A DNA stretch of 39,902 nt from Nemertoderma westbladi (taxonomy: Eukaryota; Xenacoelomorpha; Nemertodermatida; Nemertodermatidae): assembly GCA_032718475.1 (NCBI GenBank), contig JAUCBJ010008180.1, positions 1 through 39,902 of the forward strand. The letters are read 5' to 3'. Below, one piece after another: positions 29,028-39,210 of this stretch (within the stretch, counting starts at the first letter, position 1; every line of letters begins with the position of its first letter). The notes under the pieces are model-generated. The model was not told the DNA's origin, did no database searches, and was given only the letters and a program-made list of their open reading frames with translations. The translations under genes were made by a program, and so were the position numbers.

Positions 29028-29056
29028 ATGCTATCTTCTTACCGGGAAGATAGCAT
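29028..29056 (+). promoter_or_regulatory. Perfect hairpin directly before the polypurine tract
   Basis: ATGCTATCTTC at 29028-29038 pairs exactly with GAAGATAGCAT at 29046-29056 around a 7-base loop. It abuts the polypurine tract, so it may position plus-strand priming or RNase H cleavage. The structure is seen; the role is inference. Confidence 0.8.
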
Positions 29057-29065
29057 GGGGGGGAG
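29057..29065 (+). promoter_or_regulatory. Polypurine tract
   Basis: GGGGGGGAG lies immediately before the TGTTAG start of the 3' LTR, the expected position and composition for priming of plus-strand DNA synthesis. Confidence 0.85.
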
Positions 29066-29572
29066 TGTTAGCTTATTCAATCCCGCTAACACCCCATAAA
29101 GTTATAAGCCGATAAGCAATATTGGGAGCCACGAGATTGGATAATTAACCAACTCGTGCCATCCCAATAAGAGTGGGAAGGAAGCACACAATAAAGGGTC
29201 AGGGGCCAAACCCCTAACCCAGAGAGAACAGATGGAGTGAACGGGAAAACTCCACGGGGCGCCAACAAGGGTATCAACCAATCAGAGGGGGGCAAGGCAT
29301 CGATTAGGTAGTAATTAGGCCAACCGTGCAATATAACCAGTAACCCAATATCAGTAATTCAGTTATCTCAGTGCAGTAGTGCTAGCATAGGTTAATTAGT
29401 TTAGATAGGGTATCCCGCCTTCCATATACTATACAATATATCTATATCTTATACCTTTATTATTATACACCGAACTTCAGAACTCATTTTACTTTCATTC
29501 ACTCTTTATACACGGCGGGGACGCGTGAACTAAATACCGGATAAATCGGGATCCCTCCTGGATCCCGTCACA
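29066..29572 (+). repeat. 3' LTR of the BEL element
   Basis: 507 bp. It differs from the 5' LTR, by eye, in GGGAAAACTCC versus GGGAACACTCC, TACACGGCG versus TACAAGGCG, and one 23-bp deletion after TTTAGATAGGG. It is followed by the AAATG target duplication. Confidence 0.97.
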
Positions 29573-29760
29573 AAATGGCAAAACCCATAAATACATTATA
29601 CAGTAGTGTGGCGGCAGCGGGTGGGGATAATGATAATGGTTAGTTTTTGTAAATTGTTACGAGGAAATATTTACATTTCAGACACCAAACAGAACACCAA
29701 CACTGCCTGAACTTTCTAGACATTCATATATCACATAAACACAATAAACTTTCGTTTTCA

Positions 29761-29950
29761 TTTTATTCGCTATGGAGTGGGATATCATATTTTGGCCTTT
29801 AACTAATCACTCAAAGGAAAGTACAGGGTTATTCCCGTACTCTGCCAGTAATGGCAACCATACCTAAAATACTAACTATGCAGTGTTGTACTTTCCTTTG
29901 AGTGATTAGTTAAAGACAAAAACATGATATCCCACTCCATGCGAATAAAA
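29761..29950. mobile_element. 190-bp MITE with 60-bp inverted ends
   Basis: TTTTATTCGC...GGAGTGGGATATCAT...CTTTAACTAATCACTCAAAGG on the left is repeated inverted on the right with few changes, leaving a middle of about 65 bases. No obvious target duplication was found. There is no coding capacity, as expected for a MITE. A related fragment (TTTTCGCTATGGAGAGCATTATCAT) appears at about 30068-30093. Confidence 0.85.
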
Positions 29951-29958
29951 TTATTCAT

Positions 29959-30062
29959 CCGACCTGGTAGCTCAGATGTCTTAGGACACACACACCCGGC
30001 TGATGATAACCGGAAGTTTGAAACCTAGGTACTGGGTTCGAGCCCCAATGCAATAGGGTCGG
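29959..30062 (+). repeat. tRNA-derived SINE head
   Basis: The segment has an A-box-like TAGCTCAGATG near 29968 and a canonical B box GGTTCGAGCCC near 30035. The ends CCGACCT and GGGTCGG could pair as a 7-bp acceptor stem. Extra bases lie between the T arm and the 3' strand, and there are additional bases in the D-arm region, so it does not fold as a functional tRNA. A tRNA-derived SINE with an internal Pol III promoter is the best reading. Its body probably continues rightward into AT-rich sequence up to about 30160. Confidence 0.65.
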
Positions 30063-30177
30063 TTGATAATTTTCGCTATGGAGAGCATTATCATATTGCT
30101 CTATTACATTATATAAAACAATATTGTATCTCACCGATACTTTTATTCAATTTACTATCCGCGAGATATGGTCGATA

Positions 30178-30262
30178 TATCAGATAGGGGGGGGGGGGGG
30201 GGGGGGGGGGAACTGGACACACACAGAAAAATAGATCTCCAGGGGAAACTGGACGCAAATCC
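30178..30262. repeat. Inverted repeat copy paired with 32937-32998
   Basis: TCAGATAGGGGG, AACTGGAC and CCAGGGGAAACTGGACGCAAAT reappear in reverse complement at 32937-32998 (ATTTGCGTCC, TTTCCCCTGGAGA, CCGCTATCTGA). The pair brackets about 2.7 kb that includes the minisatellite and a LINE. It may be two copies of one small repeat or the ends of a larger composite. Confidence 0.55.
30187..30210 (+). repeat. Run of 24 G
   Basis: An uninterrupted poly(G) of 24 bases, the longest of many G runs in the window. Its length may be unreliable in the assembly. Confidence 0.9.
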
Positions 30263-30270
30263 CAGAACTG

Positions 30271-30470
30271 GTGAATTTGGGATTTGGAATTTGGGAATAA
30301 GGATTTTGGGAATAAGGAATTTGAGAATAAGGTATTTGGGAATAAGGTATTTGGGATTTGGGAATAAGGTATTTGGGATTTGGGAATAAGGTATTTGGGA
30401 TTTGGGAATAAGGTATTTGGGATTTGGGAATGAGGTACTTGAGATTTGGGAATAAGGTATTTGGGATCTG
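30271..30470 (+). repeat. Minisatellite of TTTGGGATTTGGGAATAAGG type
   Basis: Repeated GGTATTTGGGATTTGGGAATAA units with period variation of about 15-22 bases, and a further isolated copy near 30610-30640. The repeat produces open frames on both strands (for example 30109-30513 minus) that are not genes. Confidence 0.9.
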
Positions 30471-31183
30471 CCATTATTGGTTTACTGAAGAAGATACGCA
30501 ATGCACATTTCATTACGCTTCATAATAGCCTCTCGATAAGTCTACCCCACCGACGAGCGGCACTGGCTGTTTCCGCTAACGGGGCTCAGTTGAACAACGC
30601 GTCCCTTTGGTATCTGGTAATAAGGAATTTGGGATTTGGTATTAACGTTTTTGGTTTATATTTCGAATTCACAACAAAGATTATATAAATGAATAATGTA
30701 GAATATTACACAGGCAAAATGACCTTTACACGACCTACTGTATGTATAGTCAAGCCTATTGTTCGATCTTCCTTGGACATGTGGTATGCAATATATATAT
30801 TAGTGCCATTAAACGTTAATCCTCTATGAACCTAATTTCCATCTTACTCAATAGGCAGAGGTAATTACAGTATTATTGGTTTCGCAGCTGGCTGACTCTT
30901 TCCCCATTCCTTTGTGGTGGTGTGTAGTGTATGTAGTGTATTAGAGCAAACACTAGCAAAGGCTCATCCCAGCCTATCATTGCTAAGACAACACCCTATC
31001 AGAATACGTCATCCCTCATGAGCTGTTACTGTTGGTACCAGTGTAAGAACAGGAGGCACACACACATGAAGTTAAACATATCTCTCACTACTCAGCCCAC
31101 TAGCCCAGATTATCACTGCAGTACTGACTGTATTATATTTATTATACATATTGAAGCAACATATACAAAGAAGCATTTAAAGC
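30471..31183. other. Intergenic, nothing recognised
   Basis: No reading frame or repeat structure of note, apart from one isolated copy of the neighbouring minisatellite unit near 30610-30640. Confidence 0.5.
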
Positions 31184-32474
31184 ATGTCCAATAATAAAGC
31201 GAGTGGATTAGATGAAATCCCAGCGGAGGTATGGAAAACAGGAGTGCTAAACAGACCATTATTGAATGTTTGCAACCGGATGTTAAAAGGGGAAAAGCCA
31301 CCACCAATTTGGACTAAAGGTCAACTAAAGCCTCTCCCCAAGAAAGGAGACCTCGGTATACCAACAAACTATCGTGGGATCTGTCTGCTTGTGGTAGCTG
31401 CCAAAATATACAATAAAATGATTCTATATAGGATTAGGCCTCACATAGAGAAACTACTGCGTAAGAGCCAAAACCCATTTCGACCAAGTAGATCAACAAT
31501 AGCTCAGATACTTGCACTACGGAGACTGATTGAAGGAATTAAGTCAAAGAATCTCCCCGCAGTCATGACTTGTGGACTTCAAGAAGGCATTCGGCTCCAT
31601 CCATAGAGGCAAAATGCTTGAAATCCTAAGAGCTTATGGAATACCAGAAGTAATTGTTGCTGGCATTGGATTGTTATATTGTGACACAGAAGCGCAGGTA
31701 CTCTCACCAGATGGTGAAACTGAGTTTTTCTCAATCCTGGCTGGGGTACTGCAAGGTGACACATTAGCACCATTACTATTTGTAATTGTGCTGGATTACG
31801 CAATGAGGACAGCCATAAAGGGTGAAGACCTGGGATTCACACTTCAAGAACGCAGAAGTAGTAGATATCCGGCAACTACAGTCACAGACACCGACTTTGC
31901 GGATGACATCGCCCTGCTCTCTAATACTCTAGCAGATGCACATCTTCTACTAAATAAAGTGGAGAGGGCTGCTAAGGAGGTTGGATTGCATATAAATGCT
32001 ACCAAGACTGAATTCATGACCTTTAATGTTGATGGAAACTTGACAACCATTGACAATAATCAACTAAGGAAGGTTGACGACTTCCAGTACCTTGGCGGTG
32101 AGACCTGGACACTGACGAAATCACTTGAACAACGACTTGATGGTTGCTACACAAGACTACTAAGGGCAGCCCTAAACATCAGCTGGACATCAGCTTTATG
32201 GTACAATACCACCTGTATCAACCACCCTCCGAGAACGCAGATTAAGATTCAGTGGGCACTGCTGGCGAAGTAAAGACGAGGTCATACCAGATCTACTTTT
32301 CTGGCAACCAACTCATGGAAAGCGTAGTCGTGGACGACCGGCCATAACATATATAGATCTACTTGAAAGGGATACTGAACTTGGGAGAAACGAAATTGCG
32401 ATCGGGAAGCCTGGAAGGATCTCATTTCCATTGTCCGAGTTCGCTCGACCTAGTAGTAGTAGTAGTAGTAGTAG
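31184..32474 (+). pseudogene. LINE reverse transcriptase, 5'-truncated and broken
   Basis: Frame 31184-31606 encodes the front of a non-LTR reverse transcriptase (NNKASGLDEIPAEVW, LKPLPKKGDL, NYRGICLL). A one-base shift near 31570 moves the frame to 31572-32273, which continues with VDFKKAFGSIH, LAGVLQGDTLAPLLF and the catalytic FADD (about 31898). About 50 residues normally found between YLGG and ETWTLTKS are missing. Later frameshifts break the C-terminal part, whose remnants (SRGRPA, EAWKDLI) run to about 32450. A trinucleotide tail (AGT/TAG repeated) ends the copy near 32474. It is an RTE/CR1-like family related to the fragment at 7021-7644; this is a dead copy. Confidence 0.88.
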
Positions 32475-33660
32475 AATTGTAGTATATTATATTATACATA
32501 TTTTATATGTATCATATTATATATATATATTATACAATGAACGATCGTCCTTCTAACTCAACTCTCAACTTCATAACTCATATATAGAAGCATATTATAC
32601 TCTACCTTCGTCATTTATCGGTAAATCCGCATTTCATATTTGTATTCATGCATATGCATCTGTAACCCATTGCTTTACTAACCTGCATTTAAGCATGTGG
32701 CACGAGTTATCTTTCGTTTATTATTTTGGTTTTATCGACCCAGCTCTGTAACCTGTACCTTTACTAACCTCCATAAACATGTGACACGTGTTAACTATTA
32801 ATATCCCGCCTCAATGTTAAATTCTCAATTTAGGGAAAGGAACAGGTTACAGTGGCACGTTATTTTAACCAAAATAATAAACTAAACACAATAGAACAGG
32901 TTACAGTTTTATTTTAGAGAATAATCAGCTGTTATTTGCGTCCAATTTCCCCTGGAGAGGGATGAATTTTTATTGCGTCCAGTTTCCCCCGCTATCTGAA
33001 TGCACTAATAAAATTCTTAAAATATCGAATTTTGAATATGTACTAAATAAAATAAAATATTATCATAATATTAAATAGAGAGCAAAAAAAAACAAGGGTG
33101 TTACAAACCCATTATACGTAATGTAATGCACAGTGCATTGTTGCAATTAATTATTATTTTATTAAGTTGCTAGATTTTATAGTATTGCAATATTATGTCT
33201 CTCTTATCCTGTTATCGGAGAAAGGGATCCCCTGGATGTTAAGAATAGATAAATATAGAAGTAAAACTATCACCCATACTCAGGTCATTGCTGCTATCCG
33301 GTATATTCTTGAAGCAGTGTTTTATTGAATATTGATGTGAGCATAGCAACTAACTGTAAGGAGGGTAAACCCAGTTTCCAACTTCCACGAATGTAGTCTA
33401 TTAAGAGTGGATCGCTTTCAGCACCGCTGAGATGCTGTGACAGAAGAAAACTGAAGAAATAAGTGACTTTCTATTTCCGGTATTGAATGAGCTATATACT
33501 ATTCTACACTTAGCACGCATGATATGGGTATCTAGACTAAATGTATTAATTAAATAATGTGTTTAGTGATAATGTGTTATGTAGTTCCCAACTCGCAAAG
33601 CTGGGCGCATGGCTATAAGACACACCTTACTAATATCAGACACAAGAGAGGAGCAAATAA
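32475..33660. other. Intergenic with small inverted and direct repeats
   Basis: A diverged direct repeat covers about 32660-32800 (TTTACTAACCT, then CATGTGRCACG, twice). TTTATTATTTTGGTT near 32717 is inverted as AACCAAAATAATAAA near 32868, with GTAACCTG/CAGGTTAC pairs around it, so an old MITE is likely here. The rest is AT-rich with no gene seen. Confidence 0.5.
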
Positions 33661-35740
33661 CTGATGATCCTTATAAAGCAGAAGGAATACATATCATCCT
33701 CCAGATCAGTGAGGTTATATCTAAAGGCACGGAGTCGGCTGCCAGACCCCTTATATTTACTTTCGAGACATTTTTCCATATTTTGGTTATCAAGTGTTAT
33801 CAAGTGGTCCTGGTCCTGGATGTTTTGTTTTGTGGTTGGGAGTGGTAGACCAAGGAAGTGACAATACTTTGCCGGTTTGAATTTAATTCAACCTTGCAGT
33901 TCGATGTCCTTACTAGGGCTGCACCGTGTACCAGATTGTTTACATACCACAAAGTGTGTTTTCTTGATGTTTATAGTTAGATTGTGGTTCTCAAAGTATT
34001 TCTTGCAGATTTCGAACATTTCCTTCAGATCCGATTCCATGTTTGCAAGTAGTAAAATATCGTCCGCATAGTTAAGGCAGGGATATCCTTCATGATTGAT
34101 GTGCAGCCCCCGATTGGACAGCTCAAGGTCCTTAAACAGATCGCTGAAATATAGACTGAATAATAAAGCTGAGAGTACTCCTAACTCCTCCTCGTCTCAC
34201 TCCGCATTTCAATGAGATTTTGAATAGTAAGAGTGCAGAGATGCAAGAGTGCAGAGATGCAAGAGTTGATTTATCCAATGATGTGCCATCTAGTTTGTTG
34301 AATAGTGGCGAATATTTCACATTATCAATCGCAGAAAGATCCAATGGCATGATGTAACTGAGGATTTCTGTGTGTTAAAGTGTTTGATGAGCTTACTGGC
34401 TAGTAGATGTGGGAACTCAGTGTTCATACTCTTCTTGTAACCAAATTGTAGGTTACTGGTGTATAACTCTTGTATTTCATCTAATAACAGTAATTCCCAC
34501 ACCTTGGCACAGATATAATTGAAACACCCCTATCTGATTTGTGAACAATCCTGTCATCACTTTTAAGGGGAAGCATTAGTTTACTTGTTGATAGTACATC
34601 ATGAAATGTATGTGTTACTTTAATTGTGTTATATATGAAAGCCAATGCTTGATGTAAATTATCGGGTGCAGCATAGAGTAAATGTTCTGCAGTCAGAGCC
34701 TGACTGCAGAACTTTTAGTCTATGCTGCATCGTCAGAGATGTGCTATCAGCGGCCTTTCCCCTGTTTAGTGATTTGATAGCGATCCCTATGTCCGAGTAG
34801 ACACGCATTTGGTTGAACTTTGCCTGTACAAGTGGGAGAAGTCCAGGTGTAATCATTGATATTGAAACTTGAGCTGTAGTGTGAGAAGAGGTTATCAGCA
34901 TTTGCCTCCGGGGTAGTTTTCCTTGTCTCTTGTTTAAGAGTCCTCCAAAATTTTGTGTGGTTTGATCCCATATTATTTTGCAGTTAGTTCCCGAATATGT
35001 TCTAGGCATCCATGGTTTCCTAATTTTGCTTGAAGACGCCTAATTTCTAAACTCTATAGTTGTAATTCTTTCTTTTGCTCGAAGTCATCCAAGTTGGATT
35101 GAGATTGGAAGTGTGATATCTGTTTTTTCAAGTGCCCCAGACGTTCCCAAAAGTTATTCTTCATGTTATTGAGTAAGTGTGTTTTTGTAATTTTTTACGG
35201 TGGAGAAAGAAAAGGGGTATGTGCACTTCTGCGCTATGTGATCACATGATCATATGATCACCCCCATTACCTTGTAAGCGTGCTTATTAGCGTCTAGTGG
35301 GTCATGTGAGAGGTGTCGTGTATCATTACAAGCATCTATAGAGTCGTTTACTGCCTTATTGTAACTATTCAGTTGGTTAGGTTCAGCATTATTTAAAAGG
35401 AAAACTTGTTTCCTATTTTGAACCCAGTTGGAATTGCCATTGTCTTGGTTTGTCGCTGCCTTTACTAACTGGAGTTTTGCTAGTACAGGTGTATGATCTG
35501 AGCCATTGGTTGTGCAGCACTTCATTGCAGGTTAGGAAATGGGGAAGTGAAATTGGAACTACGATATGGTCAATGAAAGACGATCGTATAGTAGTCCCAT
35601 ATTTTGTCTTGAATCGGAAAGTGACAGGTCTAACATGAAATAAAGTATTGTGAGTGGGTCCGACCATATCACAATGGTGGACAACATTTTCGTTAAAGAT
35701 GTCACCAAAATTTGGAGAACGTTTATAGTTCACTGCATAT
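33660..35740 (-). pseudogene. Decayed LINE (endonuclease plus reverse transcriptase), minus strand
   Basis: Read on the minus strand, about 35740 to 35400 encodes the end of an AP-endonuclease-like domain (SSFIDHIVVP, then SDHTPVLAKL in a shifted frame). About 35010-34660 gives the start of the reverse transcriptase (IKSLNRGKAAD). About 34500-34130 gives FGYKKSMNT and a GVRRGGV-like motif. YADDILLLAN lies at about 34071-34042, followed by INIKKTHFVV and, to about 33680, LRAFRYNLTDLEDD. Frameshifts and stops are frequent. The motif set differs from the plus-strand LINE at 31184, so it is a second family (Jockey/CR1-like). It is not functional. Confidence 0.8.
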
Positions 35741-36227
35741 ATATCACGGACTTAGCTTTTAATTAATTTCGTGTCATTTTCCTGGCGTCGTATACTAAGT
35801 AATATTTACCACATCATGTTATTATTAAACAAGTTATCATTATTTATTATAGTTAAATACTTAAAGTAGTTGGTTGACATTATTCTATTATAGCTGAGAA
35901 CATTGCCATGTGAAATCAGTACAAACTAATAATGTGAACACCAAAGTATTTGTTTTGTATTTGTCTTAGATAATTTCTTCAACAAAACATAGTTTTCCAA
36001 CATGGTAACATTATAGCTTATTAACCATCAAACATTGTAAGTACAAAGTTTAACACCAATTATTTGCACACAATTAGCAATTACTAATGAAACATGACGG
36101 ATTATACATATTCGCTGTCATCTGTTACTCATTTCATTTATATTATTGAATAATAATACTGATTTAATAACAATACTGACTCTTTCATGCTACTGTGAAC
36201 GAATCCATTATTACCTGACTTACCAAG
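35741..36227. other. Upstream region of the EGF-like gene
   Basis: AT-rich with no coding frame. It presumably holds the promoter and 5' UTR of the gene at 36228. I see no convincing TATA box at a useful distance. Confidence 0.45.
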
Positions 36228-37358
36228 ATGAAGTTTGCTGTTATTTGTTTGTTTATTGTCACCAATTGGATTAGCACAACGACCTCAGAGTTCTTATTGT
36301 CTCAAGCGCTATGCGATTACCATAATTACCCTCCAGCCCCATCAAATCTTCCGATGTGTACAATAAATAGCGAAGACAAAGATCACACTGTATGCAACAG
36401 TAGTGGCCAGGGGTGCCACTGTCATGAGGGTTTCGTAATGCCAGACAGTCAAGATAAGTGCATTTCCTGCAAAAACGGTGGACAATGCGGTGTGAATTCA
36501 GAGTGTGGGGGCGAGAAGTGCCAATGTACAAACACTAACGGAATAGTTTACGTTTACAACCCTTACCTTGCGGATAGTGGGTGCGGCCATTCCTGTGGAA
36601 GAGATGCCGATTGCTTTGGAGGCACATGTGAAGGACCAGGGGATGAGTACGGTACCTATTGCAGGTGTAAGGAAGGTCTAGTGATGGCAGATGACGGCAT
36701 TCATTGCGCTCCAGCCTGTTCCCAGTCTGTCTCTGATGATACGTATTGCGAGGAAGGCAATACCTGCGAGGCGCACACCGGTCGCTGTATTTGCGCACGT
36801 GGTGGTCGCCAGTTGTATCAGCGTTACAATCAGTGCGTTCTACCCTGCGGAGATACAGAGTTCTGCGGGAAGTTCAACGGTGTTCGAATGGGCAGATGCG
36901 AAGAAGAATTCACCAACCACCAGGCTGCTGGCTTGAGCACCGTTCACAAATTCTGCACTTGTCTTCGAGGTTATATTCTCAACTACGACACCGGTAAATG
37001 CATGGAGTCTTGCACAAACGATTTTTTCTGCGGAATGGGGGGGAAATGTGTCTATGCTGATGAGGAAAAAAACGAGTACCGGAAGAAGTGTAAATGCCCA
37101 CCGGAGTATAAACCCGATCCGGTTTACGGCAACTGCGTGAAGCGGTGCCATCGCGACGAAACGCAAACGGACGAGTATAATTACTGTGGCTACAATGCCA
37201 TCTGCGATCAAGAGGCCGAAGTGTGTATCTGTCACGATTACCAACGCGTTGATCCGGTGGCCGGATGGTGTATAAACGGAGCCACTGAAGTTGCCGCCGG
37301 TTTCATCACCACCTCTGTAACCCTTGTGGTTTATCTTTTTGTTAGTTTGTTGTACTAA
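36228..37358 (+). CDS. Cysteine-rich EGF-like surface protein, intronless
   Basis: 376 residues in one uninterrupted frame with an ATG start. Residues 1-20 form a signal peptide (MKFAVICLFIVTNW onward). The body has about six to seven EGF-like modules with the typical C-x-C and glycine spacing (GCHCHEGF, KCQC, YCRCKEG, RCICARGG, FCTCLRGY, KCKCPPEY, VCICHDY). The last about 19 residues are hydrophobic (GFITTSVTLVVYLFVSLLY) with no basic tail after them. That fits a GPI-anchor signal, with small residues NGA upstream as a possible attachment site; a short transmembrane anchor is the alternative. The protein is therefore expected at the cell surface. No orthologue is named; adhesion or receptor roles are possible. 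No AATAAA is evident within about 700 bases downstream. Confidence 0.88.
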   Translation: MKFAVICLFIVTNWISTTTSEFLLSQALCDYHNYPPAPSNLPMCTINSEDKDHTVCNSSGQGCHCHEGFVMPDSQDKCISCKNGGQCGVNSECGGEKCQCTNTNGIVYVYNPYLADSGCGHSCGRDADCFGGTCEGPGDEYGTYCRCKEGLVMADDGIHCAPACSQSVSDDTYCEEGNTCEAHTGRCICARGGRQLYQRYNQCVLPCGDTEFCGKFNGVRMGRCEEEFTNHQAAGLSTVHKFCTCLRGYILNYDTGKCMESCTNDFFCGMGGKCVYADEEKNEYRKKCKCPPEYKPDPVYGNCVKRCHRDETQTDEYNYCGYNAICDQEAEVCICHDYQRVDPVAGWCINGATEVAAGFITTSVTLVVYLFVSLLY

Positions 37359-38059
37359 ATGAGACATTGCATATATATTAACTGAAGATCTTGCAAAATT
37401 ACACGAGACTATAAACTTGTCCGCTGACATTGTATTTGTAAAATACATACGAACAGGGTAACAATTCTTTATTTTCGTTACTTTTTGCGGTGACAACATA
37501 GAGGTCCCTATAATTGTGTTCTGCATTTTATATAAATAATTTTTATCGATAAATCACTCTAATAATTATTGTATTACAATAGGATTATTTAGGATTACTA
37601 TATGTCAATGTCAATGTCGTTTGTAAGTCTGCAGTATCTTTCAGACCAAACATTATCGAATTGATTTAGTAGTAGGGCCTACATAGAATATCAAAAGGTC
37701 TATATCTAATCTAACAACATATTGTCTGATTCTTTTATTATTTTGTTCTACTGCATTTAAGTTGTAGTCCCTATATATGCATATAATAAGATGTTTTAAT
37801 TTTAATTGATGACAATTTCATAACCAGTTAAACATAAATATTTACATCACAGACGGGCAATTTAGTTCAAAGTTATATTTATGTATGGCTTCGCATGTGG
37901 AGTCAACCAATACTCCACATTGAATGTAGTATTTCTATGAATATATAATACGGCACAACCATAGGGCCAAATTAATCAATGAATGTGAGAGGCATGAGCC
38001 TAGGGTCCATTAGAAAATATGGGCCCGGCAGAATTGATTTTGAAGAATTGAAGAATTTT
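37359..38059. other. 3' flank of the EGF-like gene, AT-rich
   Basis: No coding frame supported. It probably includes the 3' UTR of the EGF-like gene. Confidence 0.5.
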
Positions 38060-38570
38060 GATTTTACCCTGGAGAGGTATATTTTTGATTGCAACAATAA
38101 TATTCATCCCCATCTGCTACAATTTGAAGAAGACTATTACATAATAATACCTATAATTAAAACAATTAATTATTATAATTCTATAGTTAATAAAAACAGT
38201 ATATCATTCCGGGGATGGAATTTATAGGTCATCTAATATAATTAATTATTTAAAGATTAGCAAACAATACGATGTAATTGCATTGATAAAACCCATAAAT
38301 AAAACTTGGATATAAAATGTAAAATCGGAATGCAAAAGATCACTTTCTGAGTTAAGAAAGGAAAATTGGATACAACTTATCTGGATACAAGCGGTCCGTT
38401 TACCTTACAAAATGGAAAATTAGAATGTGGAAGTTAAGAACAGTCCCCCCGACTGTCCGGGGGGGAAGTGTCCTATTTGAACGGGGGGGAAGTGTCCGCA
38501 CACCAGTAATATACTTCGCTGAAGTTTTGGCCTATCCATTCAATCAATAGAAGGCCTAGTAGTTACTAGG
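38060..38570. repeat. Dispersed repeat, copy 1 (511 bp)
   Basis: Nearly the same sequence as 39211-39711 in the same orientation, from GATTTTACCCTGGAGA to AGTTACTAGG. Differences are few and concentrated in the G-rich arrays. It includes two forward units of GGGGGGGAAGTGTCC. Confidence 0.92.
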
Positions 38571-38650
38571 GGATCTAGGACACTTCCCCCCCGGTCACTT
38601 CCCCCCCGCCCAAGTAGGACACTTCCCCCCCGGACACTTCCCCCCCCCCC
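38459..38650. repeat. Inverted 15-bp minisatellite pair (GGGGGGAAGTGTCC)
   Basis: Forward units near 38459-38500 and about four inverted units (GGACACTTCCCCCC) at 38578-38650 flank about 78 bases. The spacing of clean units is 15 bases. The organisation parallels the elements at 10346 and 12917. Confidence 0.8.
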
Positions 38651-38785
38651 AGTTAAAGTGTTAAAATTAATCTGGGTGCATCAAAGCAATAAACAAAAGT
38701 TAAAGATGGTTACAGGACAAGTTGTATCTAGACAAGTTTTTTTCAAAATTATAAAATAAACATTTTGTTTGTTTTTCATTTAATT

Positions 38786-38916
38786 GGGGGCTGCCGCCCC
38801 CAAACCCCCGCTTCTTTTGTTGCGGGCTGCCGCCCCCAAACCCCTTCTTATTTTCTTGGGGGCTGCCGCCCCCAAACCCCCGCTTCTTTTGTTGGGGGCT
38901 GCCGCCCCCAAACCCC
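38786..38916. repeat. 36-bp minisatellite with hairpin core GGGGGCTGCCGCCCCC
   Basis: Four units of GGGGGCTGCCGCCCCC, each followed by AAACCCCCGCTTCTTTTGTT or a variant. Each core is an inverted repeat able to form a stable hairpin. The 36-base period keeps frames open on both strands (repeated GGCRPQTP or GFGGGSPQ), which explains the short ORFs here. Confidence 0.93.
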
Positions 38917-39210
38917 GGCATTTCCCTGTGTGCCCGTGGTGAAAGACTTTGAGACCATTTTGAAATATTCAATTCATGTTTGTATCATCAGATAATAAAT
39001 TGACTAAGCCAAAAGTAGGAGCTGTATTGAATGTTAACCAAATTAATATATAAATTACTACAATATTATATAATTCAACAACATCCTATTAAAAATATTG
39101 CAAGAAACCAGGAAATTTAATATGTAGTGTGTATAATATCTATATATTATGTATAGTAATATGTATATCAATATGTAATTCTGAACACAGAATACAGGTC
39201 GACGCATGTC
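38917..39210. other. AT-rich spacer between repeat copies
   Basis: No gene or clear repeat seen. Confidence 0.5.

Larger units (their letters stand above)
15288..29572 (+). mobile_element. Full-length BEL/Pao LTR retrotransposon, 14.3 kb, with accessory ORFs
   Basis: The element has LTRs at 15288-15817 and 29066-29572 and is flanked by AAATG at 15283-15287 and 29573-29577. The order is LTR, ORF1, ORF1b, gag-pol, tandem hairpin array, ORF3, hairpin, polypurine tract, LTR. By eye the LTRs differ by only two substitutions and one 23-bp deletion in the 3' copy, so the insertion is recent. BEL elements are usually about 6-10 kb. The extra length comes from ORF1/1b (about 3 kb), the array (about 0.85 kb) and ORF3 (2.6 kb). 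It is GC-richer than the flanks. No canonical primer-binding site starting TGG is visible in the 60 bases after the 5' LTR. Confidence 0.96.

Noticed and set aside
29959-30062. Functional tRNA gene
   Set aside because: A and B boxes and end pairing exist, but the D and T arms and the spacing do not form a proper cloverleaf. A SINE head fits better.
30109-30513. Minus-strand ORF of repeated PNTLFPNPKYLIPKS type
   Set aside because: It is translation of the TTTGGGAATAAGG minisatellite and the poly(G) run.
33609-33861. Plus-strand ORFs of 65-79 codons
   Set aside because: They lie antisense to the tail of a decayed minus-strand LINE, and the plus-strand translation shows no family features.
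37979-38227. 82-codon ORF upstream of and within the dispersed repeat
   Set aside because: It is mostly made of the AT-rich 500-bp repeat, and the second copy of the repeat does not keep the same start or frame context.
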